Assembly (NCBI GenBank): GCA_028823955.1
Contig: JAPPFE010000001.1
Location: 1 to 64,000 of the forward strand
Length of the DNA: 64,000 nt
Direction of reading: 5' to 3'
Source of the DNA: Candidatus Dadabacteria bacterium
Lineage (GTDB): Bacteria; Desulfobacterota_D; UBA1144; Nemesobacterales; Nemesobacteraceae
Under the pieces are notes generated by a model that had not been told where the DNA came from, searched no databases, and saw nothing but the letters and a program-made list of their open reading frames with translations. Made by a program: the position numbers and the translations under genes. Below are positions 25,045 to 35,399 of this stretch, piece after piece. Within the stretch, counting starts at the first letter, position 1. Every line of letters starts with the position of its first letter.

Positions 25045-26700
25045 CTATTGCGATGTGATGCTTTGCCGCTTAAGCATGGGAAGATATTTCCCGCCAAGGA
25101 GTATGTGACCCTCGCTTGAACCGGCAAGAAGCCTTTGCACGAGATATTCTCTGTCTGGCCCGAGAACGTTAACCCCGTGGTCTGACTCGACAAGGCACAG
25201 AAGCTTTATGTCGCTGCCATTTTTGGTTGCGGTCTCGTAAACCGCAGAATAGTTGAGAAGAGCAGCTTCCACGGTACCACAGGGAAGAGAAGGATTCCGG
25301 GCTCCGGCGTGGTGTTCACTTCCCTGGAACCAGCATGGGTCAGGGTAGCCGTGGAAATGCAGAATCGACATTTCCTTCTCAATCAGAGAAGGGGCGTAAA
25401 GAGCGGAAGAAAGTGCCTGAGAGAGTATAACGTAAGTATCAAAAGACGGCCTTATATCTCTTCTCCCCAAGTCGACTCCTCTGGGTATCTGAAGATGAAG
25501 CTTTCCCTTCAAAAGGCCAATTCTGACTATATCCGAATCCGGATTCAAGTTTGTCTTATCGCATCCTGACCTTGAAGTGACAATCCATATGTCCGGAACC
25601 TGCTGGTACACCGTCTCATCAGCGAGAAGGGTTCTAACATACCACCTGTCGTTCGAGGCCGCTCTTACCTCGGCGTGATTGTAATTCGGAATCTCCTGCA
25701 GGGAATTCCACATATTCTCATCGATATATTTATCCCCATCGTATCCAGGAGGCTCGGCAAGCGCTATGAAACCGTACGAAACTCCGGTTCTCCCGTCAAG
25801 TATTTTGTTCGCCACATCCCTGTGCGACAGGCGCTTTATCGCATCTATAAACTTCGACCCTGCAGGGAAAAGATCGGTGCTTTTGAGATCAGCACCCAAA
25901 GTAGACAGCTTCTTGGCGTATTCAAATTCCTGCGGGTCGTACTCGCTTACGGAAAAACGCGTCAGAATAGGTGGCTTTATAGGAGCGTATATCTTCGGAA
26001 TAAGCGAATAGAGCACGAAATCATCAAGCTGATCATGGGCGTATATGGAATCGGAGAGATTCATGTTTATTATCGCGAAGTTCCTGTGCGAAACACCTAT
26101 AACGATCTCCGACATGTTGTTTATCAGGTTTTTCAGGCCCAAGGAGATTTTTCTTTCATAAGTCGTATCCTCATTCTCAAACTCCGGGTCAAGGGACATT
26201 ATCGTGATAACCTGAGTGTTATAGGGATCCTGGAGATAGCCGACGGTGAAATCGTCCGCCCATCCGCTTATCTTTAATATGCTGCTGACCGAAAGGCTGT
26301 CCTTCCTGACAATCCTGTAGATGTTCTCGGCTACCTTGCTCAGAAACCATCTGATCGGAGAAAGCTTCTTTTTAACATCTATTACGGCGTTTACCTTCCT
26401 CCTGACGGACTTAAGTCCCATGAGCTTGGAAAACATTCCGTAAGATGCGTCCTCGGTGGTTGCGTCTTCCCAGGAAATCACGTTTGCCCCGTTGCTCAGA
26501 AGCGAGTTCCTGAGTCTTTCCCTGTAAGCGTTTATCTCGGTGTTCGGGTAATTTTTCGGAAGCGGCTTGAAGGTTACGATAACCCGCTCCGACATCTCAG
26601 TCGGATTTTTAGGGTTAACCAGGTTCTTTATCTTCGGCATTCCGGAAAGCGCCGCTATGGTCCGCAGATCTAAATCCGCAATTCCTTGACTTTCATTCAT
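25045..26700 (-). CDS. Unrecognised 551-aa protein with His/Cys-rich C-terminus
   Basis: I do not recognise this family. The start is ATG 26700 (GTGAGG upstream); an in-frame TTG at 26721 would add 7 residues. It is soluble, with no signal peptide or membrane helix. Three parts are visible: an N-terminal ~100 residues with a ferredoxin-like beta-alpha-beta feel (ERVIVTFKPLPKNYPN...), a middle mixed alpha/beta region, and a C-terminal domain (about 370-545) containing D-I-W-I-V-T-S-R-S-G-C. That domain also holds a tight cluster of H448, H450, C456, H463, H464 and C474 (HFHGYPDPCWFQGSEHHAG), then E506-S-D-H508 with a following GVNVLGPDREYLV. The cluster could bind metal or form an active site. 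It is the promoter-proximal gene of a three-gene unit with two reductases. Confidence 0.8.
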   Translation of the reverse strand: MNESQGIADLDLRTIAALSGMPKIKNLVNPKNPTEMSERVIVTFKPLPKNYPNTEINAYRERLRNSLLSNGANVISWEDATTEDASYGMFSKLMGLKSVRRKVNAVIDVKKKLSPIRWFLSKVAENIYRIVRKDSLSVSSILKISGWADDFTVGYLQDPYNTQVITIMSLDPEFENEDTTYERKISLGLKNLINNMSEIVIGVSHRNFAIINMNLSDSIYAHDQLDDFVLYSLIPKIYAPIKPPILTRFSVSEYDPQEFEYAKKLSTLGADLKSTDLFPAGSKFIDAIKRLSHRDVANKILDGRTGVSYGFIALAEPPGYDGDKYIDENMWNSLQEIPNYNHAEVRAASNDRWYVRTLLADETVYQQVPDIWIVTSRSGCDKTNLNPDSDIVRIGLLKGKLHLQIPRGVDLGRRDIRPSFDTYVILSQALSSALYAPSLIEKEMSILHFHGYPDPCWFQGSEHHAGARNPSLPCGTVEAALLNYSAVYETATKNGSDIKLLCLVESDHGVNVLGPDREYLVQRLLAGSSEGHILLGGKYLPMLKRQSITSQ

Positions 26701-26797
26701 AAAAAAGACAACCTCACACAACCCGCATCAGGATACAGGCACAGGGGCAAAAAACAGAGCAAACGAAAGTTCCAACCGAGTCCGGACAACCTAGAGT

Positions 26798-27523
26798 TTA
26801 ACGATTGCTACGGATTTTTTCAATCTCGCGAAGCATCTCTTCCCGGACTACACCTTCAAGCTTCTCGCCACCCTCTTTTCCCTTTGGAAAGCTTGCGGTA
26901 TCTATAGAAGGAAGGATTCTGACTACAATATCCCTGTCGGTATTAAGTTCGTAGGAACCCTTTTTCCTTATATCCTTGCCTCCCCATATGATCATCGGCA
27001 CAACCGGCACCCTTGAAAGCGAAGCCATAAAAAAACCGCCCTGCTTAAAGGGAAGAAGTTCTCCATCCTCGCTTCTTGTGCCCTCTGGGGCAATAATCAC
27101 TGAAGGCCCATTTCTTATTTTCCTTACGATTTCCCGGACTCTGTTCGTATCTCCAACCGAACCGTCCCTCGCAACGAAATATTGTCCGCTAAGTGAACAC
27201 ACCCAGCCGATAAAAGGAATCGAGGCGACTTCATTCTTCATTACCGCCCTCCATTCGAAAGGCAGCGCCGCGGAGAAAACAGGTATGTCTAGGGAACTCT
27301 GGTGGTTGAACATCACTATGAAAGGAGCTTGCGGGAAATTTTCAGTCCCCTTTACGTCAAGCCGCACTCCGCAGGACCAAAGAACTGTTTTTCCCCAAGG
27401 CCGAACGGAGCACTTTATAAGATGCCTTACGGCAAGAAGTGACATCACGATTCCCACGCTGCCCCAGAATGCCGTAAACAGAGACGAAAGAATTATCGCC
27501 ACAATGCTTCTTATTTTCTTCAT
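26798..27523 (-). CDS. plsC: 1-acyl-sn-glycerol-3-phosphate acyltransferase
   Basis: A 241-aa membrane acyltransferase making phosphatidic acid from lysophosphatidic acid. An N-terminal hydrophobic helix is followed by the four family blocks, including N-H-Q-S-S-L-D (HX4D catalytic motif, about residue 75) and the substrate-binding PEGTRS at about 149-154 with a following FKQGGF. The start at ATG 27523 is preferred over an in-frame TTG at 27547 because GGAG lies 8 bases upstream. It is 46 bp downstream of a lipid kinase gene on the same strand. Confidence 0.92.
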   Translation of the reverse strand: MKKIRSIVAIILSSLFTAFWGSVGIVMSLLAVRHLIKCSVRPWGKTVLWSCGVRLDVKGTENFPQAPFIVMFNHQSSLDIPVFSAALPFEWRAVMKNEVASIPFIGWVCSLSGQYFVARDGSVGDTNRVREIVRKIRNGPSVIIAPEGTRSEDGELLPFKQGGFFMASLSRVPVVPMIIWGGKDIRKKGSYELNTDRDIVVRILPSIDTASFPKGKEGGEKLEGVVREEMLREIEKIRSNR

Positions 27524-27569
27524 CACTGCTACTCCGTCGCGTCGCAAAAAGAGTTTCCGGGATCCTGGC

Positions 27570-28451
27570 CTATGCGGGAACTATAATGTTTACTCCCTGC
27601 TCCTCAATCCGTATATCATGTTTTCCGGAACGAAGAAGAAATGTCTCCCCGTCCATGTGAGCCGGAAGATCGGTAAAGGTTTCAAACCGCAACTGCTTTG
27701 CCCTTACTATACTGACCTCTCGAAGTCCCTCGTGGCGGCCCTCAAGCACCTTTTGTATCTTAAAAAGCCTTCCCAGAGAACTCATGTCGCTTATTATATG
27801 GATGTCGAGATATCCGTCGAATATGTCAGCCCCAGGAGCTAGGTTGAACTTTCCACCCTGAAAAGGGCCGTTTGAAGCACCGAAGAGAAGCAGTCTTTCG
27901 CCCGCGACATCGACTTCTCCGTCCATCTCGGAGAAAAACCCCTGGAACCGAAACGCCTCGATCACCGCTCCAACAACGTAACCGAAGGAACCGAAACGCC
28001 TGAGGCCCAGATCCCCGAAATCGTGCGCCACGGCCCCGTCCATCCCTACCCCGAAACCGTTTATAAAGCATTTTTCGTCAACAAAAGCCACATCAGCTTT
28101 TCTCGTTCGGCCAGAAAAAATATTCTCCACCGCCGCGCGCGTATTAAGCGGAATACCTGCTGCCTTCGAGAAATCGTTCCCGCTACCTCCCGGAACTATT
28201 CCCAAAACAGCTTCGGTTCCGTGAATCGAACTTACGATCTCACTCGACGTACCGTCTCCTCCAAGAGAAACCATGTGTGTAAAGCCCTCACAAAGCCCTT
28301 CCGCGGCGATCTTCGCGGCATGCCCGGGGAACTGCGTAAGTCTCACCTCGTGGACAATGTCTTTTGCTTCAAAAGCACTACGGATCTGTTCAAGTGTTGG
28401 CCCAGGCGCTTTTGTACCCGCCTTGGGATTTGCTATTACAAGGTATTTCAT
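27570..28451 (-). CDS. Diacylglycerol kinase-like lipid kinase (YegS/LCB5 family)
   Basis: A 293-aa DAGK-catalytic-domain protein. The N-terminus YLVIANPKAGTKAPGP and the nucleotide loop VSLGGDGTSSEIVSSI are diagnostic, followed by GIVPGGSGNDFSKAAGIP. The C-terminal half (DIFDGYLDIHIISDMS ... HMDGE) is the usual beta-sandwich. It phosphorylates diacylglycerol or a related lipid. Pairing with plsC suggests phosphatidic acid recycling. Confidence 0.9.
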   Translation of the reverse strand: MKYLVIANPKAGTKAPGPTLEQIRSAFEAKDIVHEVRLTQFPGHAAKIAAEGLCEGFTHMVSLGGDGTSSEIVSSIHGTEAVLGIVPGGSGNDFSKAAGIPLNTRAAVENIFSGRTRKADVAFVDEKCFINGFGVGMDGAVAHDFGDLGLRRFGSFGYVVGAVIEAFRFQGFFSEMDGEVDVAGERLLLFGASNGPFQGGKFNLAPGADIFDGYLDIHIISDMSSLGRLFKIQKVLEGRHEGLREVSIVRAKQLRFETFTDLPAHMDGETFLLRSGKHDIRIEEQGVNIIVPA

Positions 28452-28506
28452 CCTGTTCTATTGCTCCCGGAATCGGTGATTACGGAACATTATGATACCC
28501 TACAAC

Positions 28507-28535
28507 TTGATTAATAATTGTTTTTCTGGTATTAA
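28507..28535 (+). promoter_or_regulatory. Promoter of rpsB-tsf-pyrH-frr
   Basis: TTGATT at 28507-28512 and TATTAA at 28530-28535 are 17 bp apart, and TGG directly before the -10 gives an extended -10. The -10 lies inside a perfect hairpin-forming dyad, TCTGGT-ATTAAA-ACCAGA (28525-28542). The transcript would start near 28542, about 30 nt before the rpsB ATG. Confidence 0.6.
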
Positions 28536-28570
28536 AACCAGATTTGCAAAAGGAATTCGGAGGATAATTA

Positions 28571-29491
28571 ATGACAGAAGAAGCCGTAGCTAGCGAAAAA
28601 CTCAGCATGAAAAGCCTGCTTGAAGCGGGGGTACATTTCGGACACCAGAAAAGCCACTGGAACCCGAAAATGAAATCCTTTATCTTCGGAGCAAGGAACG
28701 GCATTCACATAATCGATCTTCAGCAGACCGTCACGCTTTTTAACAGGGCGTACACTTTCGTGAAAAACACAGTGGCGGACGGAGGAACCGTTTTGCTGGT
28801 GGGGACCAAGAAACAGGCCCGGGGAATAATCGAGGAAGAATCGATCCGATGCAACATGCCTTACATAAACACGCGTTGGCTGGGTGGAACCCTTACCAAT
28901 TTCAACACGATACGTTCGAGGGTTGATTACCTGCTGGAACTGAAGAAACTTGAGGAAGACGGGCAGATGGAAATGCTTCCGAAAAGGGAAGCGAAAAACC
29001 TTAGAAGGGAGATAGTAAAGCTCGAAGGGCTTCTGGGTGGAATAGTAATCATGAGGCGCGCTCCCGACGCTATTTTCGTCGTAGATACAAAAAAAGAGCA
29101 TATAGCCATAAAAGAAGCGAGAAACCTCTCGATACCGGTTATAGCAATCGTGGACACGAACTGCGATCCCGCAAATGCGGATTATCCGATTCCGAGTAAT
29201 GACGACGCCATAAGGGCGATAAAGCTGTTCACCTCAAAAATAGCGGACGCCTGCATTGAAGGAACTCACATATACCAGGAGAAACTGGTGAGCGGAGAGG
29301 TTGAACAGGTAAAAGAAGACAGCCTTGAGGGCGTAGTGGTAGAAAGGAAGGTATTTGTTTTCAAAGAAGCTGAGTCCGATGAAAGTGAGGAAAGCTTTGT
29401 TTCCGTAGCGATCTCCGAATCTTCGCAAAGTGAAGACGCTCGGGCACAGAAAGAGATATCGGAGAATACAGAAGATAAAAAAGAGGATTAA
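28571..29491 (+). CDS. rpsB: 30S ribosomal protein S2
   Basis: S2, 306 aa, recognisable by [51 protein letters not shown] and [23 protein letters not shown]. The conserved protein ends near residue 240; here an acidic, serine-rich tail of about 60 residues follows ([22 protein letters not shown]...), longer than the usual S2 of roughly 230-260 residues. AATTCGGAGG precedes the ATG. It is first in the rpsB-tsf-pyrH-frr operon, the standard bacterial order. Confidence 0.97.
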   Translation: MTEEAVASEKLSMKSLLEAGVHFGHQKSHWNPKMKSFIFGARNGIHIIDLQQTVTLFNRAYTFVKNTVADGGTVLLVGTKKQARGIIEEESIRCNMPYINTRWLGGTLTNFNTIRSRVDYLLELKKLEEDGQMEMLPKREAKNLRREIVKLEGLLGGIVIMRRAPDAIFVVDTKKEHIAIKEARNLSIPVIAIVDTNCDPANADYPIPSNDDAIRAIKLFTSKIADACIEGTHIYQEKLVSGEVEQVKEDSLEGVVVERKVFVFKEAESDESEESFVSVAISESSQSEDARAQKEISENTEDKKED

Positions 29492-29493
29492 AA

Positions 29494-30090
29494 ATGGCTG
29501 AAATCAAGGCAACAATGGTAAAGGAGCTGAGAGAAAAAACAGGAGCTCCTTTTCTTGACTGCAAGAACGCACTTGTGGAAACCGACGGGGACTTCGAAAA
29601 AGCTTCCGAGGTCCTGAGAATAAAGGGCGTCGCGAAAGCTTCTAAGAAAACTACCAGAAAAACCGACCAGGGAATTATATCCTCATACGTTCACGCGGGT
29701 GGCAAGATCGGCGTAATGCTCGAGGTTAACTGCGAAACGGATTTTGTGGCCAGAAACGATGAGTTTCAGAACCTCTGCAGGGAAGTCGCCATGCAGATAG
29801 CGGCAAACAACCCGACTTACGTAAGAAAGGAAGAGGTTTCGGAAGAAGAAATAGAAAATGAAAGGCGGATTCTCAAGGCAGAAGCTATGGAATCGGGAAA
29901 ACCCGAGAATATAGCGGAAAAAATGGTTGCGGGAAGAATAAACAAGTTTTTCGAAGATATATGCCTTCTTGAGCAACCCTACATAAGAGATCCCAAGATG
30001 AAAGTCATGGACCTTGTAAACAACCTGATAGCCAAAATCGGCGAAAACATAGTTGTAAAAAGGTTCGTAAGATACCAGCTGGGCGAATGA
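29494..30090 (+). CDS. tsf: Elongation factor Ts (short form)
   Basis: EF-Ts, 198 aa, recycles EF-Tu-GDP. The N-terminal UBA-like domain (VKELREKTGAPFLDCKNALVETDGDFEKA) and the core motif NCETDFVARNDEF are present. At 198 aa it is the short form that lacks most of the duplicated core and coiled coil of the 283-aa E. coli protein, as in Thermus. An AAGAGG at the end of rpsB serves as its ribosome site, and only 2 bp separate the genes. Confidence 0.96.
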   Translation: MAEIKATMVKELREKTGAPFLDCKNALVETDGDFEKASEVLRIKGVAKASKKTTRKTDQGIISSYVHAGGKIGVMLEVNCETDFVARNDEFQNLCREVAMQIAANNPTYVRKEEVSEEEIENERRILKAEAMESGKPENIAEKMVAGRINKFFEDICLLEQPYIRDPKMKVMDLVNNLIAKIGENIVVKRFVRYQLGE

Positions 30091-31415
<1,325 letters not shown>

Positions 31416-31427
31416 GAACCGCGCGGA

Positions 31428-32708
31428 TTACCGGCCGATAACCCTGATACCATCCATATAGGGAACGAGCACCTCGGGAACTTCTACAGTCCCCTCTTCT
31501 GTCTGGAAATTCTCAACAATCGCCAGCAGAGCCCTGCCCACGGCCACCCCGGAACCATTAAGAGTATGAAGATAGGCCGGCTTGGACCCCTTTGATTTTC
31601 TGTATCTTATGTTGGCGCGCCTCGCCTGAAACGCCTCAAAATTGCTGCAGGACGATATTTCCCTGTATCTGCCTTCGCTCGGCACCCATACTTCAAGATC
31701 ATAAGTCTTGGCGGAAGAAAATCCCATGTCTCCCGTGCAAAGAAGAACAACCCTGTAGGGAATACCCAAAAGTTCAAGAATCTTAGCGGCATCAGCAGTC
31801 AACGTTTCAAGTTCCTCGTACGAGTTCTCCGGGTCGGCGAAACGTACAAGCTCCACCTTGTTAAACTGATGCTGCCTGATTATCCCGTGCACGTCCTTCC
31901 CGTAAGAACCCGCTTCCTTTCTGAAGCACGGAGTGTAGGCCACGTATTTAATCGGAAGCATCTCCGGGGGAATTATCTCGTCGCGGTGAATGTTGGTAAC
32001 GGGAACCTCGGCAGTGGGAACCATGTAATAGTCCGTATCGCTAAGCTTGAAAAGGTCTTCCTCGAATTTTGGGAGATTTCCCGTTCCAGTAAGACTCTCC
32101 GTGTTAGCTACGAAGGGAGTGAGAACCTCTGTGTAACCGTGCTGCTTGGTATGAACATCGAGCATGAAGTTTATAAGGGCTCTCTCAAGCCGCGCACCCG
32201 CGTTTTTGTAAAGCGCAAACCGTGCACCTGCGATCTTCGTCGCCCTCGGAAGGTCCAGTATGTCAAGCTCCGCGCCCAGCAGCACATGGTCCTTTACCTC
32301 GAAGTCGAAATCCCTCGGTTCTCCCCATTTTCTTATCTCAACATTTGCCGTGTCATCGGGGCCCTCGGGAACCGAGGAATCGGGCATGTTGGGAACGGTC
32401 AGAAGAAACTCTCTGAGAAGCCCCTCCACCTCCACTTTCTTCTCGTTAAGGTCCTTTATCTCTTCCGAGAGAGATCTGAGTTCCGGCAAAAGTCTTGAAA
32501 GCTCTTCTTCATCCCCAGACCTCTTAAGAGTACCCACCTTCCTTGAGCCCTCATTTCTCTGGTGTTCCAGAGTCTCAACCCTCTTTATTATCTCTTTTCT
32601 GCGGGAATTCAGTACGGCAAACTCCGAGAGATCGGTATCGAACCCCCTGGTAGCGAGTTTTTCGCCCACAAGATCAATATTTCGCTCGATTAATTTAGGA
32701 TCCAGCAT
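31428..32708 (-). CDS. serS: Seryl-tRNA synthetase
   Basis: SerRS, 426 aa, a class II synthetase. The N-terminal tRNA-binding coiled coil (about 30-105) is followed by the catalytic core: motif 2 in [24 protein letters not shown], the TAEVPVTN serine pocket and the motif 3 region [25 protein letters not shown] lies rather far upstream of ATG 32708. Normal length; it charges the tRNA-Ser encoded at 22349. Confidence 0.97.
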   Translation of the reverse strand: MLDPKLIERNIDLVGEKLATRGFDTDLSEFAVLNSRRKEIIKRVETLEHQRNEGSRKVGTLKRSGDEEELSRLLPELRSLSEEIKDLNEKKVEVEGLLREFLLTVPNMPDSSVPEGPDDTANVEIRKWGEPRDFDFEVKDHVLLGAELDILDLPRATKIAGARFALYKNAGARLERALINFMLDVHTKQHGYTEVLTPFVANTESLTGTGNLPKFEEDLFKLSDTDYYMVPTAEVPVTNIHRDEIIPPEMLPIKYVAYTPCFRKEAGSYGKDVHGIIRQHQFNKVELVRFADPENSYEELETLTADAAKILELLGIPYRVVLLCTGDMGFSSAKTYDLEVWVPSEGRYREISSCSNFEAFQARRANIRYRKSKGSKPAYLHTLNGSGVAVGRALLAIVENFQTEEGTVEVPEVLVPYMDGIRVIGR

Positions 32709-32799
32709 TTAAAACACATGCTCCGGCAGAAATTGAAAAAAGCAAAAGTCAGGTGTTTAACTTACACTCAAAGCCGATATTTTCAAACAATCTGGTACT

Positions 32800-32828
32800 T
32801 TGCACAAAAGGTTCTTTTCGGGTTTAAT
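32800..32828 (+). promoter_or_regulatory. Putative promoter of the UPF0173 hydrolase gene
   Basis: TTGCAC at 32800-32805 and TTTAAT at 32823-32828 with 17-bp spacing face the gene at 32875, leaving a leader of about 40 nt that ends in AAGGGGAG. The match to consensus is moderate. Confidence 0.4.
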
Positions 32829-32874
32829 AACCGGATATATGAATCTGAAAAAACTTCGATAAGGGGAGTACGTA

Positions 32875-33594
32875 ATGGAAATACTGAATAACGGAATAGA
32901 AATAACCTACTTTGGACATTCCACTTTCTCGGTAAAATCTCCCGGCGGCAAAACAGTGATGATTGACCCGTGGCTTGAGGGAAATCCCTCCTGTCCGGAA
33001 CAACTTCGCGAACCGGGCCATGTTGACATCATAACAGTCTCGCACGGGCACTTTGACCACATAAGTGACGTGATCCCTCTTTCCAGAAAGTACAATGCGA
33101 AAGTGGTAGCGAACTGGGAAATCTGCGACTGGCTGAGTTCAAAGGGGGTTGAAAACTGCATGCCGTGCAACAAAGGGGGCAATGTGGTCATAGACGGAAT
33201 AAGGTTCACAGTGACCCACGCCCAGCACAGCAGCAGCATGAAGGAGGAAGACGGGACGGTTATCTACGGTGGAGAGCCTGTAGGTTACGTAATGAAGTTT
33301 GAGAACGACTACACAATATACCACGCCGGAGATACGAGCATTTTCGGTGACATGAAACTTATATCGGAGATATACAAACCACAGCTGGCAATGCTGCCCA
33401 TCGGAGACCTCTTCACGATGTCTCCGCTTGAGGCATCATACGCGTGCAGGCTGCTTAACGTGAAATGGGTTATCCCCATGCACTACGGAACTTTTCCGCT
33501 TCTGGTGGGAACTCCGGATGAACTGAAGTCGCTGACCAAGGGCATGGACTCGCTGAGCGTGATTGCCTTGGAACCGGGACAGCAGATCACATGA
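32875..33594 (+). CDS. UPF0173 metal-dependent hydrolase (metallo-beta-lactamase fold)
   Basis: A 239-aa metallo-beta-lactamase-fold protein of the UPF0173 group. The start ITYFGHSTFSVKSPGGKTVMIDPWLEGN is typical, and the metal site HGHFDH is at about residues 60-65. Further ligands are expected at VTHAQHSS, HAGDTS and the C-terminal MHYGTFP. The substrate is unknown for the whole group. AAGGGGAG precedes the ATG. The next gene, bamD, starts about 76 bp downstream. Confidence 0.9.
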   Translation: MEILNNGIEITYFGHSTFSVKSPGGKTVMIDPWLEGNPSCPEQLREPGHVDIITVSHGHFDHISDVIPLSRKYNAKVVANWEICDWLSSKGVENCMPCNKGGNVVIDGIRFTVTHAQHSSSMKEEDGTVIYGGEPVGYVMKFENDYTIYHAGDTSIFGDMKLISEIYKPQLAMLPIGDLFTMSPLEASYACRLLNVKWVIPMHYGTFPLLVGTPDELKSLTKGMDSLSVIALEPGQQIT

Positions 33595-33670
33595 CTTGCA
33601 GAGACCTTTTACTTCAGAACTAAAGGAGCTTCTTTGTCCTCATAAAAAGACAGATTCGCAAAAAAGAGTT

Positions 33671-34357
33671 ATGAAAAATCCGGCAAAATTATTAATCACC
33701 ATCGCCGTGCTTCTTACGGTTTCCTGTGGGGGAAAGCAGGCGATTTACGAAGGAACAGCAGAACAACTTAATGACGAAGTGGTTGAAGAACTTAACAAGG
33801 AAGGCGGTTTTCCCTGGATATTCGGTGGAACAAATTACGACAAAGTGTTCGACATCCTCAAGGAAATACAGATCCGCTATCCCTATACCAAGTACGCCGC
33901 GTTAGCCGAACTCAGAAGCGGTGATGTTTATTTTAAAAAAAAGGAATACACTCTAGCCGCTGAGGAATATGAAAATTTCATAGCGAACCATCCGGGTCAC
34001 AAAGAACTTGATTACGCAATGTATCGCCTCGGACTCTCCTACTACAAGATGAAAGCGGGGAAGGACAGAAACCATTCAAAACGGCTTCAGTCAATAAAGT
34101 GGTTTACACTGCTTAATAAGACCTATCCCGACTCCCCGTACGCTGAGCAGACACAGGATAAAATCGAGAAATCCAGAAGAATGCTCGCGGAAAGAGAAAT
34201 CTACATAGGGAAATTCTATCAGAAGAAAAAGAACTACGAGGCGGCGGCGCAAAGATACAGAAACGTTCTTGAAAATTACTCCGACACCGAATACGCCGAG
34301 AAAGCCAGGAAGCTTCTCAGAGAGACTGAGGAAAAATTATCCAAGCAGTCATCCTAG
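33671..34357 (+). CDS. bamD: Outer membrane assembly lipoprotein BamD
   Basis: BamD, 228 aa, is the TPR lipoprotein of the BAM complex that inserts beta-barrel proteins. The start at ATG 33671 gives a lipoprotein signal with lipobox TVSC (Cys near 19). At least three TPR-like repeats follow, e.g. FDILKEIQIRYPYTKYAALAELRSGDVYFKKKEYTLAAEEYENFIANHP, and later KNYEAAAQRYRNVLENYSDTEYAEKARKLL. No BamA is adjacent; the Omp85 protein at 46087 is TamA-like. Confidence 0.88.
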   Translation: MKNPAKLLITIAVLLTVSCGGKQAIYEGTAEQLNDEVVEELNKEGGFPWIFGGTNYDKVFDILKEIQIRYPYTKYAALAELRSGDVYFKKKEYTLAAEEYENFIANHPGHKELDYAMYRLGLSYYKMKAGKDRNHSKRLQSIKWFTLLNKTYPDSPYAEQTQDKIEKSRRMLAEREIYIGKFYQKKKNYEAAAQRYRNVLENYSDTEYAEKARKLLRETEEKLSKQSS

Positions 34358-34505
34358 TAACAGGAAAAACCTTTTCCCGAAGCTGCGGGCAAGCAATCCG
34401 CCACGTGAATTTAACGACAAGGTAATTTGCCGGGCGGCTGTGCGTATCGATCCGGAACGCGCGTTTTAATCAGACGATGTAATTCCACTCAAACAAAAAA
34501 CAGAA

Positions 34506-34964
34506 ATGGTGAAGACATACAAGCTGCTTGCATATCTAGTTGTGATTATCTTTCTCGCCTCCTGTGGGTCTGCTGATGAAGAGGAGATAAATCTGCTTTT
34601 GGACAAGAGAGTCAGGTCCTTTCAGCTAAAAGACCCTGAAATGTATTCTGAGTGTATACACGAAGATTACAGGGTAACTTCAGGGGAAAAAGTTGTTGAC
34701 AAGCACGAGCTGGTAAGCAGGTTCAAGGACCAGGTATCCACCATTGACACGGTATCGTTCGGCGAATCCGAAAGATACATATACATCAACGGGACAGACG
34801 CAAGGGTAATGATGCTCTCTTCGATTGACGTAAAGATAGATAGTTATTCAATGACATATAAAGCCAGAGAGGTTATTAACTTATCGAAAGTACTGGGGAA
34901 GTGGAGAATAACCAAGGAGTCTATGCTTAACTTGCTCAGCGGAACTATGATTCTTGATAACTAA
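34506..34964 (+). CDS. Small lipoprotein with SnoaL/NTF2-like fold
   Basis: A 152-aa lipoprotein: the signal MVKTYKLLAYLVVIIFLASC ends in a lipobox (Cys20) followed by an acidic linker. The rest (INLLLDKRVRSFQLKDPEMYSECIHEDYRVTSGEKVVDKHELVSRFKDQ... KWRITKESM) has the helix-helix-cone layout of NTF2/SnoaL-like domains. The ligand is unknown. It is 148 bp after bamD, with no clear promoter between, and ends 3 bp from a convergent DksA-like gene. Confidence 0.75.
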   Translation: MVKTYKLLAYLVVIIFLASCGSADEEEINLLLDKRVRSFQLKDPEMYSECIHEDYRVTSGEKVVDKHELVSRFKDQVSTIDTVSFGESERYIYINGTDARVMMLSSIDVKIDSYSMTYKAREVINLSKVLGKWRITKESMLNLLSGTMILDN

Positions 34965-34967
34965 GAA

Positions 34968-35327
34968 CTAGCCGAATTTCTTTTCAATATCTTCCTGCTC
35001 TTCTTTACACTCTATGCAAAGAGTAGTCTCCGGTCTTGCAATCAGTCTCTGCTCCGAGATCTCCTCTTCACACACCTCACAGATTCCGTAAGAACCATTC
35101 TCAAGTCTAGCGAGCGCGTCGCGTATTTTCCGAAGCAGCTTTCTCTCCCTGTCCCTTTCCCGCAGTTCAAGAACCCTGTTCGACTCGGATAGCGCCCTGT
35201 CAAGTGGATCTGGGAAAGAATTGGACCCCTTACTCATCCTATCAACAGTATCATAGGCAATGCCCAGTATATCGGACATCTTCTGAATCAGGATGGTTCT
35301 TACCGTCTCCCTGGTTTCTGCCTTCAT
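34968..35327 (-). CDS. DksA/TraR-type zinc-finger protein
   Basis: A 119-aa DksA/TraR family protein that would act through the RNA polymerase secondary channel. A helical N-terminal half (coiled-coil arms; the tip region is DPLDRALSES around residues 40-49) leads to the zinc finger with all four cysteines: C83, C86, C104 and C107 (GICEVCEEEI ... TTLCIEC). It is shorter than E. coli DksA (151 aa), nearer the short-arm group. A second, zinc-less paralogue lies 2.4 kb away at 37327. Confidence 0.9.
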   Translation of the reverse strand: MKAETRETVRTILIQKMSDILGIAYDTVDRMSKGSNSFPDPLDRALSESNRVLELRERDRERKLLRKIRDALARLENGSYGICEVCEEEISEQRLIARPETTLCIECKEEQEDIEKKFG

Positions 35328-35399
35328 GGAGAATATTATATATACCTACGTTTTTTTGTAAATTTGACGAAACGCGACAAATACAATTAATTATCCGCC

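Noticed and set aside
25675-26277. 200-codon plus-strand frame inside the unknown 551-aa gene
   Set aside because: The minus frame is longer, has a ribosome site and fits the operon spacing; the plus frame has none of these.
26976-27842. Long open frame on the plus strand (288 codons) antisense to plsC and the lipid kinase
   Set aside because: Both genes on the other strand have complete family motifs; the antisense frame has no ribosome site and bridges two genes, so it is a codon-bias shadow.
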